Assembly: GCF_900096975.1 (NCBI RefSeq)
Contig: NZ_FMYQ01000021.1
Location: forward strand, 62,001 to 126,000
Direction of reading: 5' to 3'
DNA from: Paraburkholderia lycopersici
GTDB taxonomy: Bacteria; Pseudomonadota; Gammaproteobacteria; Burkholderiales; Burkholderiaceae
Length of the DNA stretch: 64,000 nucleotides
In this document: one piece after another, positions 43,443 through 51,913 of the stretch
Layout: every line of letters starts with the position of its first letter
Position numbering within the stretch: position 1 is the first letter of the stretch
Translations under genes and position numbers: made by a program
Notes under the pieces: model-generated
What the model was told of the DNA's origin: nothing
Seen by the model: only the letters and a program-made list of their open reading frames with translations
The model's database searches: none

Positions 43443-44507
43443 ATGCGAATCGCTCAAATCGCTCCGTTGCACGAGGCGGTTCCTCCCAAGCTGTACGGCG
43501 GCACGGAACGGGTGGTCTCCTACCTGACCGAAGCGCTGGTCGAACAGGGCCACGACGTCACCCTCTTCGCGAGCGGCGATTCGGTCACCTCGGCAAAGCT
43601 CGAAGCATTCTGGCCGCAGGCGTTGCGCCTCGACCCGACGATTCGCGACGTGATGGCCCCGCACATGCTGCTGCTCGAAGAAGTGCGCCGCCGCGCCGAC
43701 GAATTCGACGTGCTGCATTTCCACATCGACTACTACCCGTTCTCGCTGTTCCAGCGCCAGCCGGTGCCGTTCGTGACGACCATGCACGGCCGTCTCGATC
43801 TGCCCGAACTGCAGCCGGTCTTCAATGCGTTCAACGACGTGCCGGTCGTGTCGATCTCGGACAATCAGCGCATTCCGCTGCAACAGGCGAACTGGCAGCA
43901 GACCGTCTACCACGGCCTGCCGGAAAACCTGCTCAAGCCGATTCCGGACGTGAAGCCCAGCTACCTCGCGTTCCTCGGCCGTATCTCGCCGGAGAAGCGC
44001 CTCGACACGGCCATCCGCATCGCCGGGAAGGCGGGTATGCCGATCAAGGTCGCCGCGAAGCTCGACAAGGCTGACCGCGCGTACTACGAGGAAGTCATCA
44101 AGCCGCTGATGTCGCTGCCGCACGTCGAGTACATCGGCGAAATCAGCGAAGCGGAGAAGACCGAGTTCCTCGGCAACGCGCACGCGCTGCTGTTCCCGAT
44201 CGACTGGCCGGAGCCCTTCGGCCTCGTCATGATCGAAGCCATGGCCTGCGGCACGCCGGTGATCGCGTTCAAGCGCGGCTCGGTGCCGGAAGTCATCGAG
44301 CACGGCGTGTCGGGCTTCGTCGTCGAAGACGAAATCAGCGCCGTCGCGGCGGTCAAGCGTCTGTCGACGCTGCCGCGCGAGAAGGTGCGCGGTGCGTTCG
44401 AAGCGCGCTTCTCGTCGAAGGTCATGGCGCAGAACTACGTCGCCGTCTACGAAGAACTGCTGCGCCAGAAGCGCCGCACCGTGCTGCGCGAAGTCGCCGC
44501 CGGTTAA
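43443..44507 (+). CDS. Glycosyltransferase family 4 protein
   Basis: A 354-aa GT-B-fold glycosyltransferase. Features are the N-terminal glycine loop in PPKLYGGTERVVSYL, LHFHIDYYPFSLFQ, the inter-domain YLAFLGRISPEKRLDTAI and the E-x7-E nucleotide-sugar motif in PEPFGLVMIEAMACGTPV. No signal peptide or membrane span is present, so it is cytosolic. The acceptor and sugar are unknown. A strong ribosome site, GAGGAAGGAG, precedes ATG 43443. It has a long private upstream region and no linked polysaccharide genes, so it is probably regulated alone. Confidence 0.9.
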   Translation: MRIAQIAPLHEAVPPKLYGGTERVVSYLTEALVEQGHDVTLFASGDSVTSAKLEAFWPQALRLDPTIRDVMAPHMLLLEEVRRRADEFDVLHFHIDYYPFSLFQRQPVPFVTTMHGRLDLPELQPVFNAFNDVPVVSISDNQRIPLQQANWQQTVYHGLPENLLKPIPDVKPSYLAFLGRISPEKRLDTAIRIAGKAGMPIKVAAKLDKADRAYYEEVIKPLMSLPHVEYIGEISEAEKTEFLGNAHALLFPIDWPEPFGLVMIEAMACGTPVIAFKRGSVPEVIEHGVSGFVVEDEISAVAAVKRLSTLPREKVRGAFEARFSSKVMAQNYVAVYEELLRQKRRTVLREVAAG

Positions 44508-44521
44508 GGTTGTACGGGAAG

Positions 44522-44547
44522 GGGCGCGTTACGGCGCGCCCGGTTTT
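44522..44547 (+). terminator. Terminator after the glycosyltransferase
   Basis: GGGCGCG (44522-44528) with CGCGCCC (44535-44541), followed by GGTTTT. A moderate hairpin with a short T-run 15 bases after the stop codon. Confidence 0.55.
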
Positions 44548-44563
44548 CCCTCCGCTTTTCCCC

Positions 44564-44593
44564 AGCGCCCCGGTGCCTGTGCACCGGGGCGCT
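44564..44593. repeat. Perfect 13-bp inverted repeat, tetraloop CTGT
   Basis: AGCGCCCCGGTGC (44564-44576) and its exact complement (44581-44593). No T-run follows on the plus strand; on the minus strand only GGGGAAAAGC lies beyond it. A very stable hairpin that is not a standard terminator. Confidence 0.8.
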
Positions 44594-44707
44594 GTCACAT
44601 GCGTCAGCGGGTGGCGGGGCGGGGCAATGACAAGGCGGCGGCGAGTGAGGTGCTTGCTTAAATGTCCCTATAATGGCCGTGCCGTAAAATCCGCGGCGCC
44701 CACCACG

Positions 44708-45694
44708 ATGACAGAGCACAGGAGTAGTCCCTTGGCGAGAACCCGACCGACGCCCACGGCCACCGTACCCGGTGCCGGGACGCTCTTCGCGTTGCGCGCG
44801 ATCGGGCTCGTGATTCTCGCGCGCTGGCTGCATTCCATGGCGCAGATGAATTTTCTCGCCGCGCTCGAAGGCATGGCGTCGTCGCCGGCGGCGTGCCTGA
44901 ACCTCGTCTTCCTGTTCCTGCTGATCGTATTGCCCGGCGCGAAGGCGCGCGTCGAACGGCCGTTTCACCCGCTGCCGCAGTGGCTGCGCCAGGCGTTGCG
45001 CGTTTTCGGCGCGCTCGGCTTCCTGTTCGCGATCGGCTCCATCGGGGCATTCGTCTGGGCCGCGGGCTGGCGGCGTACCGTCCACACCGTGGCCGACACC
45101 AATGGCTGGCTCGTCGCCGCGCCCGCGCTCTACGCGGCCGTGGTCTGGATCTGCCGGCCGCGCGCGCTCTGGCGCACCAACATCGCGGCGCGCCGCTTCG
45201 CGATCGGGCGCTTCGCCGTGTCGATCGATGCCGTTACGCGCACGACCGTCGTCTGGCAGGAGAGCCGCAAGGTCGGGCAGTACGACGCGCGCGAATTGTC
45301 GGTTCGGTGGCCTTTCGGGGCGCATCAGAGAGGGGCGGTCGCGTCAGTCCCCGCGCTCTTGCCCGCGCCGGCTCAGGAGCCGTCCGGCGATCCCGTGACC
45401 GCCGCTGGTGTTGCCGAGCCGGTCACCCCCGCCATGGATTCCCCTGATCCCGCCGCGGCGCAGCCCGTCGAGTCGCCCGCTGCGACGCCCGAGCGAAGCG
45501 CGAACGCCGCGCCGCGACCGGCTGCGGCGTCCGCACATGCCGGCAAGCCCGCGCGTCGGCCGAAGATCGAATTGCTGTGGGACTCGCCGGCTGCGGCGGG
45601 CCACAATCGCCAGACCGTGTTTCGCGTGCCGCTTGCCTCCGAGGGCGACCGCACGGCCGCGCGCGCGCTCGATGCGGCGCTGAAGCAGGTCTGA
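44708..45694 (+). CDS. Hypothetical membrane protein with Ala/Pro-rich linker
   Basis: A 328-aa protein I do not recognise. After a basic N-terminus it has a weak hydrophobic segment (about 25-41) and three clear membrane spans (about 60-77, 98-120 and 132-149). A basic region follows, then an Ala/Pro/Ser/Glu-rich linker (about 205-275), then a short structured end (PKIELLWDSPAAAGHNRQTVFRVPL, quoted here as KIELLWDSP and RQTVFRVPL). A TATAAT box lies at 44669-44674. It may be a Burkholderiaceae-restricted protein. No function is proposed. Confidence 0.75.
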   Translation: MTEHRSSPLARTRPTPTATVPGAGTLFALRAIGLVILARWLHSMAQMNFLAALEGMASSPAACLNLVFLFLLIVLPGAKARVERPFHPLPQWLRQALRVFGALGFLFAIGSIGAFVWAAGWRRTVHTVADTNGWLVAAPALYAAVVWICRPRALWRTNIAARRFAIGRFAVSIDAVTRTTVVWQESRKVGQYDARELSVRWPFGAHQRGAVASVPALLPAPAQEPSGDPVTAAGVAEPVTPAMDSPDPAAAQPVESPAATPERSANAAPRPAAASAHAGKPARRPKIELLWDSPAAAGHNRQTVFRVPLASEGDRTAARALDAALKQV

Positions 45695-45804
45695 CGCGCC
45701 CGCCGTCGCCCGCGTGCTTTACGTACGCCGCGCCCGGGCTTGAGCCCGATCGAGCCCGGTTCGCTTTTGCGTGCTGTTCCTGTCGTTCGCTCGAAGGAGT
45801 CGCA

Positions 45805-46266
45805 ATGCTCACACGCTGGTTGTTCGCCGCCGTTCATCTGCTCGCCTTCGGTTTTGCGCTCGCATCGATCCTGAGGCGCACGCGCGGACTGCGCCGTTGC
45901 ACCTCGACCGAGGATCTGCCCGCAATCTTCAGCGCCGACAACGGTTGGGGCGGCTCGGCGCTCGTGCTGATTGCCACTGGCGCGATGCGCGCGTTTGGCG
46001 GCTTCGAGAAGGGCGCTGCGTACTATCTCCACGAACCGCTCTTTCACGTGAAGATGGGAGCGCTCGTGCTGATCCTGCTGCTCGAGATCGCGCCGATGAT
46101 GGCGCTGCTGCGCTGGCGCCTCGCCGTGCGCCGCGGCGACGTGCCCGACCTCGCGCGCGCGCCGAAATACGCGCGCATCGGCGCGTGGCAGACGGTGCTG
46201 GTCGTCGTGATGGTGGTCGCGGCGACGGGCATGGCGCGCGGCATCGGTCTCGATGGGGGTGAGTAG
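45805..46266 (+). CDS. DUF2214 family membrane protein
   Basis: A 153-aa protein with about four membrane spans (roughly 3-22, 48-64, 76-100 and 126-146) and polar loops containing RRTRGLRRC and NGWGGSALVL. The pattern fits DUF2214, small inner-membrane proteins of unknown role. The ribosome site AAGGAG lies 6 bases before ATG 45805. It stands alone between the preceding membrane protein and a strong terminator, and its neighbours give no hint of its job. Confidence 0.72.
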   Translation: MLTRWLFAAVHLLAFGFALASILRRTRGLRRCTSTEDLPAIFSADNGWGGSALVLIATGAMRAFGGFEKGAAYYLHEPLFHVKMGALVLILLLEIAPMMALLRWRLAVRRGDVPDLARAPKYARIGAWQTVLVVVMVVAATGMARGIGLDGGE

Positions 46267-46361
46267 CGGAGCGCGGTGAGATTGCGCTTCCTTCGGTGGC
46301 GTGCGTAGCTGGCGTCACGCCAGTTGCCGGGCACGCGATATCGGTTTGAATCGCGCAAAGC

Positions 46362-46397
46362 AAAAAAGCCTCGTTGCTTTCGCAACGAGGCTTTTTA
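46362..46397. terminator. Bidirectional terminator before tRNA-Val
   Basis: A 10-bp stem GCCTCGTTGC (46368-46377) with GCAACGAGGC (46382-46391), a TTTC loop, an A-run on the left and TTTTT on the right. Ends the DUF2214 gene from the left and tRNA-Val from the right. Confidence 0.9.
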
Positions 46398-46433
46398 TTC
46401 TTCGGTGTTTGTCATTACCAACACCAGGAATTC

Positions 46434-46508
46434 TGGTGGGTGGTACAGGGATTGAACCTGTGACCCCTGCCGTGTGAAGGCAGTGCTCTACCGCTGAGCT
46501 AACCACCC
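46434..46508 (-). tRNA. tRNA-Val (CAC)
   Basis: Reading the minus strand, a 75-nt cloverleaf with acceptor GGGTGGT/ACCACCC, D-arm TAGCTCAGCGGTAGAGC, anticodon loop TTCACAC (anticodon CAC, reading GTG), T-arm GGTTCAATCC and an encoded CCA. It lies about 50 bases after dnaQ on the same strand. Confidence 0.97.
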
Positions 46509-46557
46509 GAAGAGATTTAAATTATGCGGGTCTTTTCCGATCTTGTAAAGCCCTTTT

Positions 46558-47304
46558 TTAAGCATTCTGCGTATCAGCTGTTTTTTCTTCCGCCGGGACG
46601 GGCTTGGCGCGCCACACGGACGTTCCCTTGAGCGCCTTGTCGAGATCGTCGAGCACGGCGTTGTGCGCAGAGAGTTCCTCGCCGCTTGCCATGATCACCG
46701 GCAACTCGATCGCCTCCAACCGTACGCGCGGCGCGGCCGCCGCGCCCGGCGCGGCGCCTTCCCCGAGCATGTCGATGACGAGGCTCTCCTGGCCGCGCGT
46801 CATCGCGAGATAGACCTCGGCGAGCAGTTCCGAGTCGAGCAGTGCGCCGTGCAGCGTGCGGTGCGCGTTGCTGATGCCGAAGCGGTCGCACAGCGCGTCG
46901 AGCGAGTTGCGCTTGCCGGGGAAGATCTGCTTGGCCTGCACGAGCGTGTCGATCACTTCGCCGCAATGCTCCCTGAACGGAGGTTTGCCGAGCAGCGTGA
47001 GTTCGGCATCGAGAAAGCCGATGTCGAACGGCGCGTTGTGGATGATGATGTCCGCGCCGCGCACGAAGTCGAGAATTTCGCCTGCGACCTCGGCGAATTT
47101 CGGCTTGTCGGAGAGAAACTCGGTCGTGAGGCCGTGCACCGCGAGCGCGCCTGGGTCGCTGTCGCGTTCCGGGTTCACGTAGAAGTGCAGGTTCTTGCCG
47201 GTGAGCCGGCGGTTCACCAGCTCGACGCAGCCGATTTCGATGATGCGGTCGCCCGTGCGGGCGTTCAGGCCGGTGGTTTCGGTATCGAGAATGATCTGGC
47301 GCAT
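46558..47304 (-). CDS. dnaQ: DNA polymerase III epsilon subunit (proofreading exonuclease)
   Basis: The 3'-5' exonuclease of the replicative polymerase core. The 248-aa protein has Exo I DTETTGL, Exo II HNAPFDIGFLDAEL and the Exo III region with the catalytic histidine in HRTLHGALLDSELLAEVY, so it is the DEDDh type. A C-terminal linker (about 185-215) leads to a polymerase-contact tail. ATG 47304 matches the family start MRQIILDTETTG; upstream in-frame codons would add a basic leader. Adjacent to rnhA, as in E. coli, but co-oriented here. Confidence 0.96.
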   Translation of the reverse strand: MRQIILDTETTGLNARTGDRIIEIGCVELVNRRLTGKNLHFYVNPERDSDPGALAVHGLTTEFLSDKPKFAEVAGEILDFVRGADIIIHNAPFDIGFLDAELTLLGKPPFREHCGEVIDTLVQAKQIFPGKRNSLDALCDRFGISNAHRTLHGALLDSELLAEVYLAMTRGQESLVIDMLGEGAAPGAAAAPRVRLEAIELPVIMASGEELSAHNAVLDDLDKALKGTSVWRAKPVPAEEKTADTQNA

Positions 47305-47374
47305 GTCGTGTAAAGCTCGATGATGTGATGCGGGACGCGATGTCAGACCTTGCCGACCCGCGCGCGGCGCGGAC

Positions 47375-47824
47375 TCAGAGTTCCGCGAGCGTGGCGACGC
47401 CGCGGTTCGCAAGTGCGTCGGCGCGCTCGTTCTCCGGATGGCCGGCGTGACCCTTCACCCAGCGCCATTCGATCTGGTGCTGGGCGACGAGCGCATCCAG
47501 ACGCTTCCAGAGGTCGTCGTTCTTGACCGGCGTTTTGGCGGCCGTCATCCAGTTCTTCTTCTTCCAGCCGTGAATCCACTCGCTGATGCCTTTTTGCACA
47601 TACTGCGAGTCAGTGTGCACGATCACGTTGCAGGGGCGTTTGAGCGCGTCGAGCGCGGCGATCACCGCCATCAGCTCCATGCGGTTGTTGGTCGTGCCGG
47701 CCTCGCCGCCGAACAGTTCCTTTTCCTGCGCACCGAAGCGCAGCAGCGCGCCCCAGCCGCCCGGGCCGGGGTTGCCCTTGCAGGCACCGTCCGTGAAGAT
47801 TTCGACGAAGTCGGGTGTGCTCAT
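47375..47824 (-). CDS. rnhA: Ribonuclease HI
   Basis: Degrades the RNA strand of RNA-DNA hybrids. The 149-aa protein has all four catalytic acids: aspartate in IFTDGACKGNPGPGG, glutamate in NNRMELMAVI, aspartate in VHTDSQYVQKGI and aspartate in ENERADALAN, plus the basic handle WIHGWKKKNWMT. Its ATG overlaps the stop of the upstream methyltransferase (ATGA). It sits 70 bases ahead of dnaQ, and the three genes probably form one operon. Confidence 0.98.
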   Translation of the reverse strand: MSTPDFVEIFTDGACKGNPGPGGWGALLRFGAQEKELFGGEAGTTNNRMELMAVIAALDALKRPCNVIVHTDSQYVQKGISEWIHGWKKKNWMTAAKTPVKNDDLWKRLDALVAQHQIEWRWVKGHAGHPENERADALANRGVATLAEL

Positions 47825-48657
47825 GTGTCCTTGTTGCGTGTTGGGGAAGGGGTGGTGGCGGCCGGCTTCAGACTTGCCGCCAGCACGGGCTTCTTGACCT
47901 TCAGCGGCCCGACGAGGCGCATGCCGCGCACGCGCTTGATCGCCGTGACCATGTAGATGGCGCCGAAAATCGGCCACCAGCGGTCGCCGGCGGCTTCCAT
48001 GAAGCCGTAGCGGCCGAGCCACTGGTCGGTCGCGAGCGGCGGACGATAACAGCCGAAGCGTCCGCGTTCAAGCTCGAAGCCGAGCAGCTTGATCCAGTCC
48101 TTCAGACGTGTGAACGCGATCAGGTCCTGCCGCGCGGGCAAAAACGGATGGCCGGTCCGCTTCGCGACAGACTGGCGCGCGCCCCAGAGCGAAAGCGAGT
48201 TGAAGCCGACGATCACGAGCTGCCCTTCGGGCATCAGCACGCGTTCGGCCTCGCGCAGCAGGCGGTGCGGGTCGCTCGTGAATTCGAGCGTGTGCGGCAT
48301 CACGATGAGATCGACGCTCTGCGCTTCGAACGGCAGATCGAGATAGTCGCACCAGACGGCGCTGCGGCCGGCGGGCGCGTGGAGCGGCTGGCCGCCGGCA
48401 GCGCCTGCGCCGTCGCGCGCGCCGCCTGGCACCGCGTAGGGCGCGCTGGCGGCGCTCGCGGCGTCGAGCACGAGTCCGCGGCACGGCATGCGGTTTTCGC
48501 GCAGGGCATCGAGCTGCGGCAGGCCGAGCTGCAGCGCATGGTAGCCGAATACGTTCGATACCACGCGGTCGAGCTGTTCCTGCTCCCAGCCGAGCACGTA
48601 CCTTCCGGCAGGCGAGGCAGTCCAGGCGGGCCAGTCTATAATCGTTCGGTCAGACAT
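47821..48657 (-). CDS. SAM-dependent methyltransferase (type 11)
   Basis: A 278-aa putative methyltransferase. The region FEAQSVDLIVMPHTLEFTSDPHRLLREAERVL (parts VDLIVMPHTLEF and LLREAERVLMPEGQLVIVGF) is the motif-II/III part of a Rossmann methyltransferase. The motif-I glycine loop is poorly conserved: a Gly/Ala-rich segment (about residues 70-95) replaces the usual sequence. Proteins of this type are regularly found before rnhA-dnaQ and divergent from gloB. The substrate is unknown. Confidence 0.82.
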   Translation of the reverse strand: MSDRTIIDWPAWTASPAGRYVLGWEQEQLDRVVSNVFGYHALQLGLPQLDALRENRMPCRGLVLDAASAASAPYAVPGGARDGAGAAGGQPLHAPAGRSAVWCDYLDLPFEAQSVDLIVMPHTLEFTSDPHRLLREAERVLMPEGQLVIVGFNSLSLWGARQSVAKRTGHPFLPARQDLIAFTRLKDWIKLLGFELERGRFGCYRPPLATDQWLGRYGFMEAAGDRWWPIFGAIYMVTAIKRVRGMRLVGPLKVKKPVLAASLKPAATTPSPTRNKDT

Positions 48658-48677
48658 GTCGAAGAATACGTCGCCCC

Positions 48678-49508
48678 ATGAAGAGTCCGCTTGAGCAAAC
48701 GCCTGCGCGCGCCGCGTGCGAATACGTACCGGTTCCGGCTTTTGAAGACAATTACATCTGGGTCGTGTCGGACGGTTGCAATGCCGTGGCCGTCGATCCG
48801 GGCGACGCCGCGCCGGTTCGCGCCTGTCTGGCGAAGCGCGGCTGGCGGCTCGTCGCTATTTTACTCACCCATCACCACAAGGACCATGTCGGCGGTGTGG
48901 CGGACCTGCTCGCCGACGCCCAGGTGCCCGTCTACGGTCCGGCCGGCGAGGCGCTCGGGCCGCTCGATCCGTTCGTCACGCGCGTGAAGGGCGGCGACGC
49001 CGTTCATCTGGACGCGCCCGCGCTCGACTTCACGGTGATCGACGTACCCGGTCACACGCGCGGCCATATTGCGTATTTCCAGCCCGCCGACTCGACCGGC
49101 ACGCCACATGTGTTCTGCGGCGACACGCTGTTCGCCTGCGGCTGCGGTCGCCTCTTCGAAGGCACGCCCGCGCAGATGCTCGCCTCGCTCGATGCGCTGG
49201 CGGCGCTTCCCGGCAACACCCACGTGCATTGCGCACACGAATACACGCTCTCGAACATCCGCTTCGCGCTCGCCTGCGATCCGGCAAACGCCGCGTTGCA
49301 CGACTGGAGCCGCGAGGCGGCGGCGCTGCGCGAGCGCGGCGTGCCGACCTTGCCCACCACGATCGCGCACGAGCGCGCCGTCAATCCTTTCCTGCGCGCA
49401 GGCGATACGGCGGTGCAGGCCGCACTCACCGAAGCGCTGCACGAAACGGTGCCGGACCGGCTTGCCGCTTTTTCGCTGATGCGCGAGTGGAAGAACCGCT
49501 TCCGCTGA
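48678..49508 (+). CDS. gloB: Hydroxyacylglutathione hydrolase (glyoxalase II)
   Basis: Second enzyme of glyoxal detoxification, hydrolysing S-lactoylglutathione to lactate and glutathione. The 276-aa metallo-beta-lactamase-fold protein has the metal motif THHHKDHVGG (about residues 57-66), the histidine in PGHTRGHIAYF, the bridging aspartate in FCGDTLFACGCGRLFEGT and CAHEYTLSNIRFAL at the C-terminal glutathione-binding part. Divergent from the methyltransferase-rnhA-dnaQ operon with only 20 bases between start codons. Confidence 0.96.
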   Translation: MKSPLEQTPARAACEYVPVPAFEDNYIWVVSDGCNAVAVDPGDAAPVRACLAKRGWRLVAILLTHHHKDHVGGVADLLADAQVPVYGPAGEALGPLDPFVTRVKGGDAVHLDAPALDFTVIDVPGHTRGHIAYFQPADSTGTPHVFCGDTLFACGCGRLFEGTPAQMLASLDALAALPGNTHVHCAHEYTLSNIRFALACDPANAALHDWSREAAALRERGVPTLPTTIAHERAVNPFLRAGDTAVQAALTEALHETVPDRLAAFSLMREWKNRFR

Positions 49509-49662
49509 CCGACCCCGATCAGGGGGCATGCTCAACCCAATCGTATGGAATCGCACCCAACCTGCGGATTTTCATGGTTTTTTTCCAATAATTCCGATTG
49601 ACGGAAACGGACGCGTTCCGTACTATCGGCTGCAAATTCCAGCCATGCGGATGTAGATTTTC

Positions 49663-51306
49663 ATGCGATTCATAATCAGTGCGCTGCTGGTCCTCATGCT
49701 CGCCGCCTGTGCGAGCGGGGGGCCGTCTGCGGATTCTCTGGCTCAAACCAACGCCCAGGCCAACGCCGACCTCATTCGAAAGACTTCCGCAGCAAAAGAA
49801 ACCATCAACGTCGACCAAGGCTCGGTCGACCAGCTCACGAGTCCCGACGCCGATCTCTGGGCGCGCATTCGCCGCGGCTTCCAGATGCCCGACCTGCAGG
49901 GCGATCTTGTCGACATGAACGCCAACTGGTACGCCCAGCGGCCCGACTACGTCGCGCGCATGACCGAGCGTTCGCAGAAGTACCTCTATCACATCGTCGA
50001 GGAACTCGAGGCGCGTCATATGCCTACCGAGCTCGCGCTGCTGCCGTTCATCGAGTCCGCTTACAACCCGCAGGCGCTTTCGGTCGCGAAGGCGGCCGGC
50101 ATGTGGCAGTTCGTGCCGGGCACCGGCCGCACCTACAACCTCAAGCAGAACATGTGGCAGGACGAGCGCCGCGACGTGCTGGCCTCCACCAGTGCCGCGC
50201 TCGACTATCTCTCGCGCCTGCACGACATGTTCGGCGACTGGTACCTCGCGCTCGCGGCCTATAACTGGGGCGAGGGCAACGTGCAGCGCGCCATTGCGCG
50301 CAACGAGGCGGCGGGCCTGCCTACGGACTACCAGAGCCTGCGCATGCCCAGCGAAACGCGCAACTACGTACCGAAGCTGCAGGCGGTCAAGAATATCGTG
50401 ATGAACCCGCAGCAATACGGGCTCACGCTGCCATCCATTCCTAATCACCCGTATTTCGTCACGGTCACGACCTCGCACGATATCGACGTGGACGTCGCCG
50501 CCAAGCTCGCGAACATGACGACTGACGAGTTCCGCTCGCTCAACCCCTCGTTCAAGAAGCCGGTCATTCTCGGCGCGACCGACCCGCAGATCCTGCTGCC
50601 GTTCGACAACGCGAGCGCGTTCGAGCGCAACCTGAAGGCGTACGCCGGCCAGCTTTCCTCGTGGACCGTCTACACGACCGACTCGCGCGCCACGCCCGCC
50701 GCGATCGCGCAGAAAATTGGCGTGGACGCCGACACCCTGATGTCGGTGAACAAGATTCCGGCGGGCATGCGCCTGAAGGCAGGTTCGACGCTCGTGGTGC
50801 CGCGCACCGACGACGGTGACGACGAGGACATCAGCGCCGACGTTGCGGAAAGCGCCGTGCTGGCCATGGAGCCCGACGTGCCCGACACGCGCAAGATGCT
50901 GATCCGCGTGCGCCGCAAGCAGTCGATGGAAATGGTGGCAAGCCGCTACGGCGTGTCGCTCGGGCAGTTGAAGGGGTGGAACAAGACCCGGCGCGACTTC
51001 GTCACGCCGGGGCAGGTGCTCGTGCTGCACGTGCCCGTCAACAAGGCGATGCCGGCCGAACCGGGTCCGGAGCGTCTGGCAACGAACGTTTCCGGTGGCG
51101 GCGTGCAGCGAATCGGCACCCGCGTTGCAGACACGGGACCTAAGTCGCGATACGATAAGAAGCACGGTCGCGTGCGCGCCGAGGTCGTCAAGGTTTCCGA
51201 ACCTGTCAAGACCAAGGCAACGAGCGCTGCGCCTGGCAAGGCGTCGAAGGGTGCGGCGAGCCGCCCTAAGGCCGAAACCCACACGCAGAAGCACAAATCC
51301 AGATAG
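49663..51306 (+). CDS. mltD: Membrane-bound lytic murein transglycosylase D, LysM-containing
   Basis: Outer-membrane lipoprotein that cleaves peptidoglycan glycan strands. The 547-aa protein has a lipoprotein signal (LLVLMLAACASG, lipid cysteine at residue 16), an SLT domain with catalytic glutamate in LLPFIESAYNPQALS (about residue 129), then MWQFVPGTGRTYNL and LALAAYNWGEGNV. Two LysM-like repeats follow (about 345-385 and 415-458). The C-terminal 90 residues are basic, Lys/Ala-rich and disordered. The gene is monocistronic and ends at the hairpin 51411-51436. Confidence 0.93.
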   Translation: MRFIISALLVLMLAACASGGPSADSLAQTNAQANADLIRKTSAAKETINVDQGSVDQLTSPDADLWARIRRGFQMPDLQGDLVDMNANWYAQRPDYVARMTERSQKYLYHIVEELEARHMPTELALLPFIESAYNPQALSVAKAAGMWQFVPGTGRTYNLKQNMWQDERRDVLASTSAALDYLSRLHDMFGDWYLALAAYNWGEGNVQRAIARNEAAGLPTDYQSLRMPSETRNYVPKLQAVKNIVMNPQQYGLTLPSIPNHPYFVTVTTSHDIDVDVAAKLANMTTDEFRSLNPSFKKPVILGATDPQILLPFDNASAFERNLKAYAGQLSSWTVYTTDSRATPAAIAQKIGVDADTLMSVNKIPAGMRLKAGSTLVVPRTDDGDDEDISADVAESAVLAMEPDVPDTRKMLIRVRRKQSMEMVASRYGVSLGQLKGWNKTRRDFVTPGQVLVLHVPVNKAMPAEPGPERLATNVSGGGVQRIGTRVADTGPKSRYDKKHGRVRAEVVKVSEPVKTKATSAAPGKASKGAASRPKAETHTQKHKSR

Positions 51307-51410
51307 CGGCTGGCGAAGGGTGTTCAAACGTGCGTTGCGGGGGCAGCGCACGGTATTTCGCTCCGATCACTTTTCCGTTTTGTTCCTCTTGTTCCTCTTG
51401 TTCCGATTGA

Positions 51411-51436
51411 CGCCGTCACCCAGGTGACGGCGTTTT
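51411..51436 (+). terminator. Terminator after mltD
   Basis: CGCCGTCACC (51411-51420) and GGTGACGGCG (51423-51432), perfectly complementary, then TTTT. About 100 bases after the mltD stop. Confidence 0.75.
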
Positions 51437-51578
51437 CATTTGTGTTTGCGACAATTGAAGGCGCGACGAGCAACTATCGCCCACGCGCCGCTTGCGGCCT
51501 CGTGCCTGCCCGCTATAGTGGAAAAGGTTGAGGAACGGGCCGCGAGCGCGTGTTCCGTCGGCGGCGCTATCCTGCAAT

Positions 51579-51608
51579 TTGAAGGAAGCGTGACTTTCGC
51601 GCTATAAT
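51579..51608 (+). promoter_or_regulatory. carAB promoter
   Basis: TTGAAG (51579-51584), an 18-base spacer and a perfect TATAAT (51603-51608). Transcription would start near 51615, giving a leader of about 300 bases before carA. E. coli carAB is also controlled by arginine and pyrimidines through its upstream region, but I see no recognisable ArgR box here. Confidence 0.65.
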
Positions 51609-51913
51609 TTCAAGGTTTGAGCTTATCAACCCGCACCCTAGCGCCTACCTTCTCCCATCCGTTCATCCGCCGCCCGCGCTTCACCGTCAACAGGCTGGCT
51701 GCCGCCCGATCACGTGTAACAAGCGCGCGCTCGTGGCCCGGCGCCACAACGGCCGACCGCACGAAGAGGTCGCGTAGTGAGCGAGCCGCGCGCGCATCCC
51801 GAACCAGCCGCAAGAGGTGGAAAAGGATGCCGACGCCGCAGCCGCTCCCAGGTCGCAAGATCGTAACGTCGGATAACAGGTCGGCACAGGGTGCTCCCCC
51901 CAAGGAGTCTCCC

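Larger units (their letters stand above)
51307..51913. other. mltD-carA intergenic region
   Basis: About 600 bases. From the left it holds a 9-bp direct repeat TGTTCCTCT (2.7 copies, 51381-51404), a hairpin terminator for mltD (51411-51436), a promoter (51579-51608) and then a leader of about 300 bases before carA. The leader is open in the carA frame from 51617, but I see no ribosome binding site for such an extension and the family does not have it. Confidence 0.6.
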
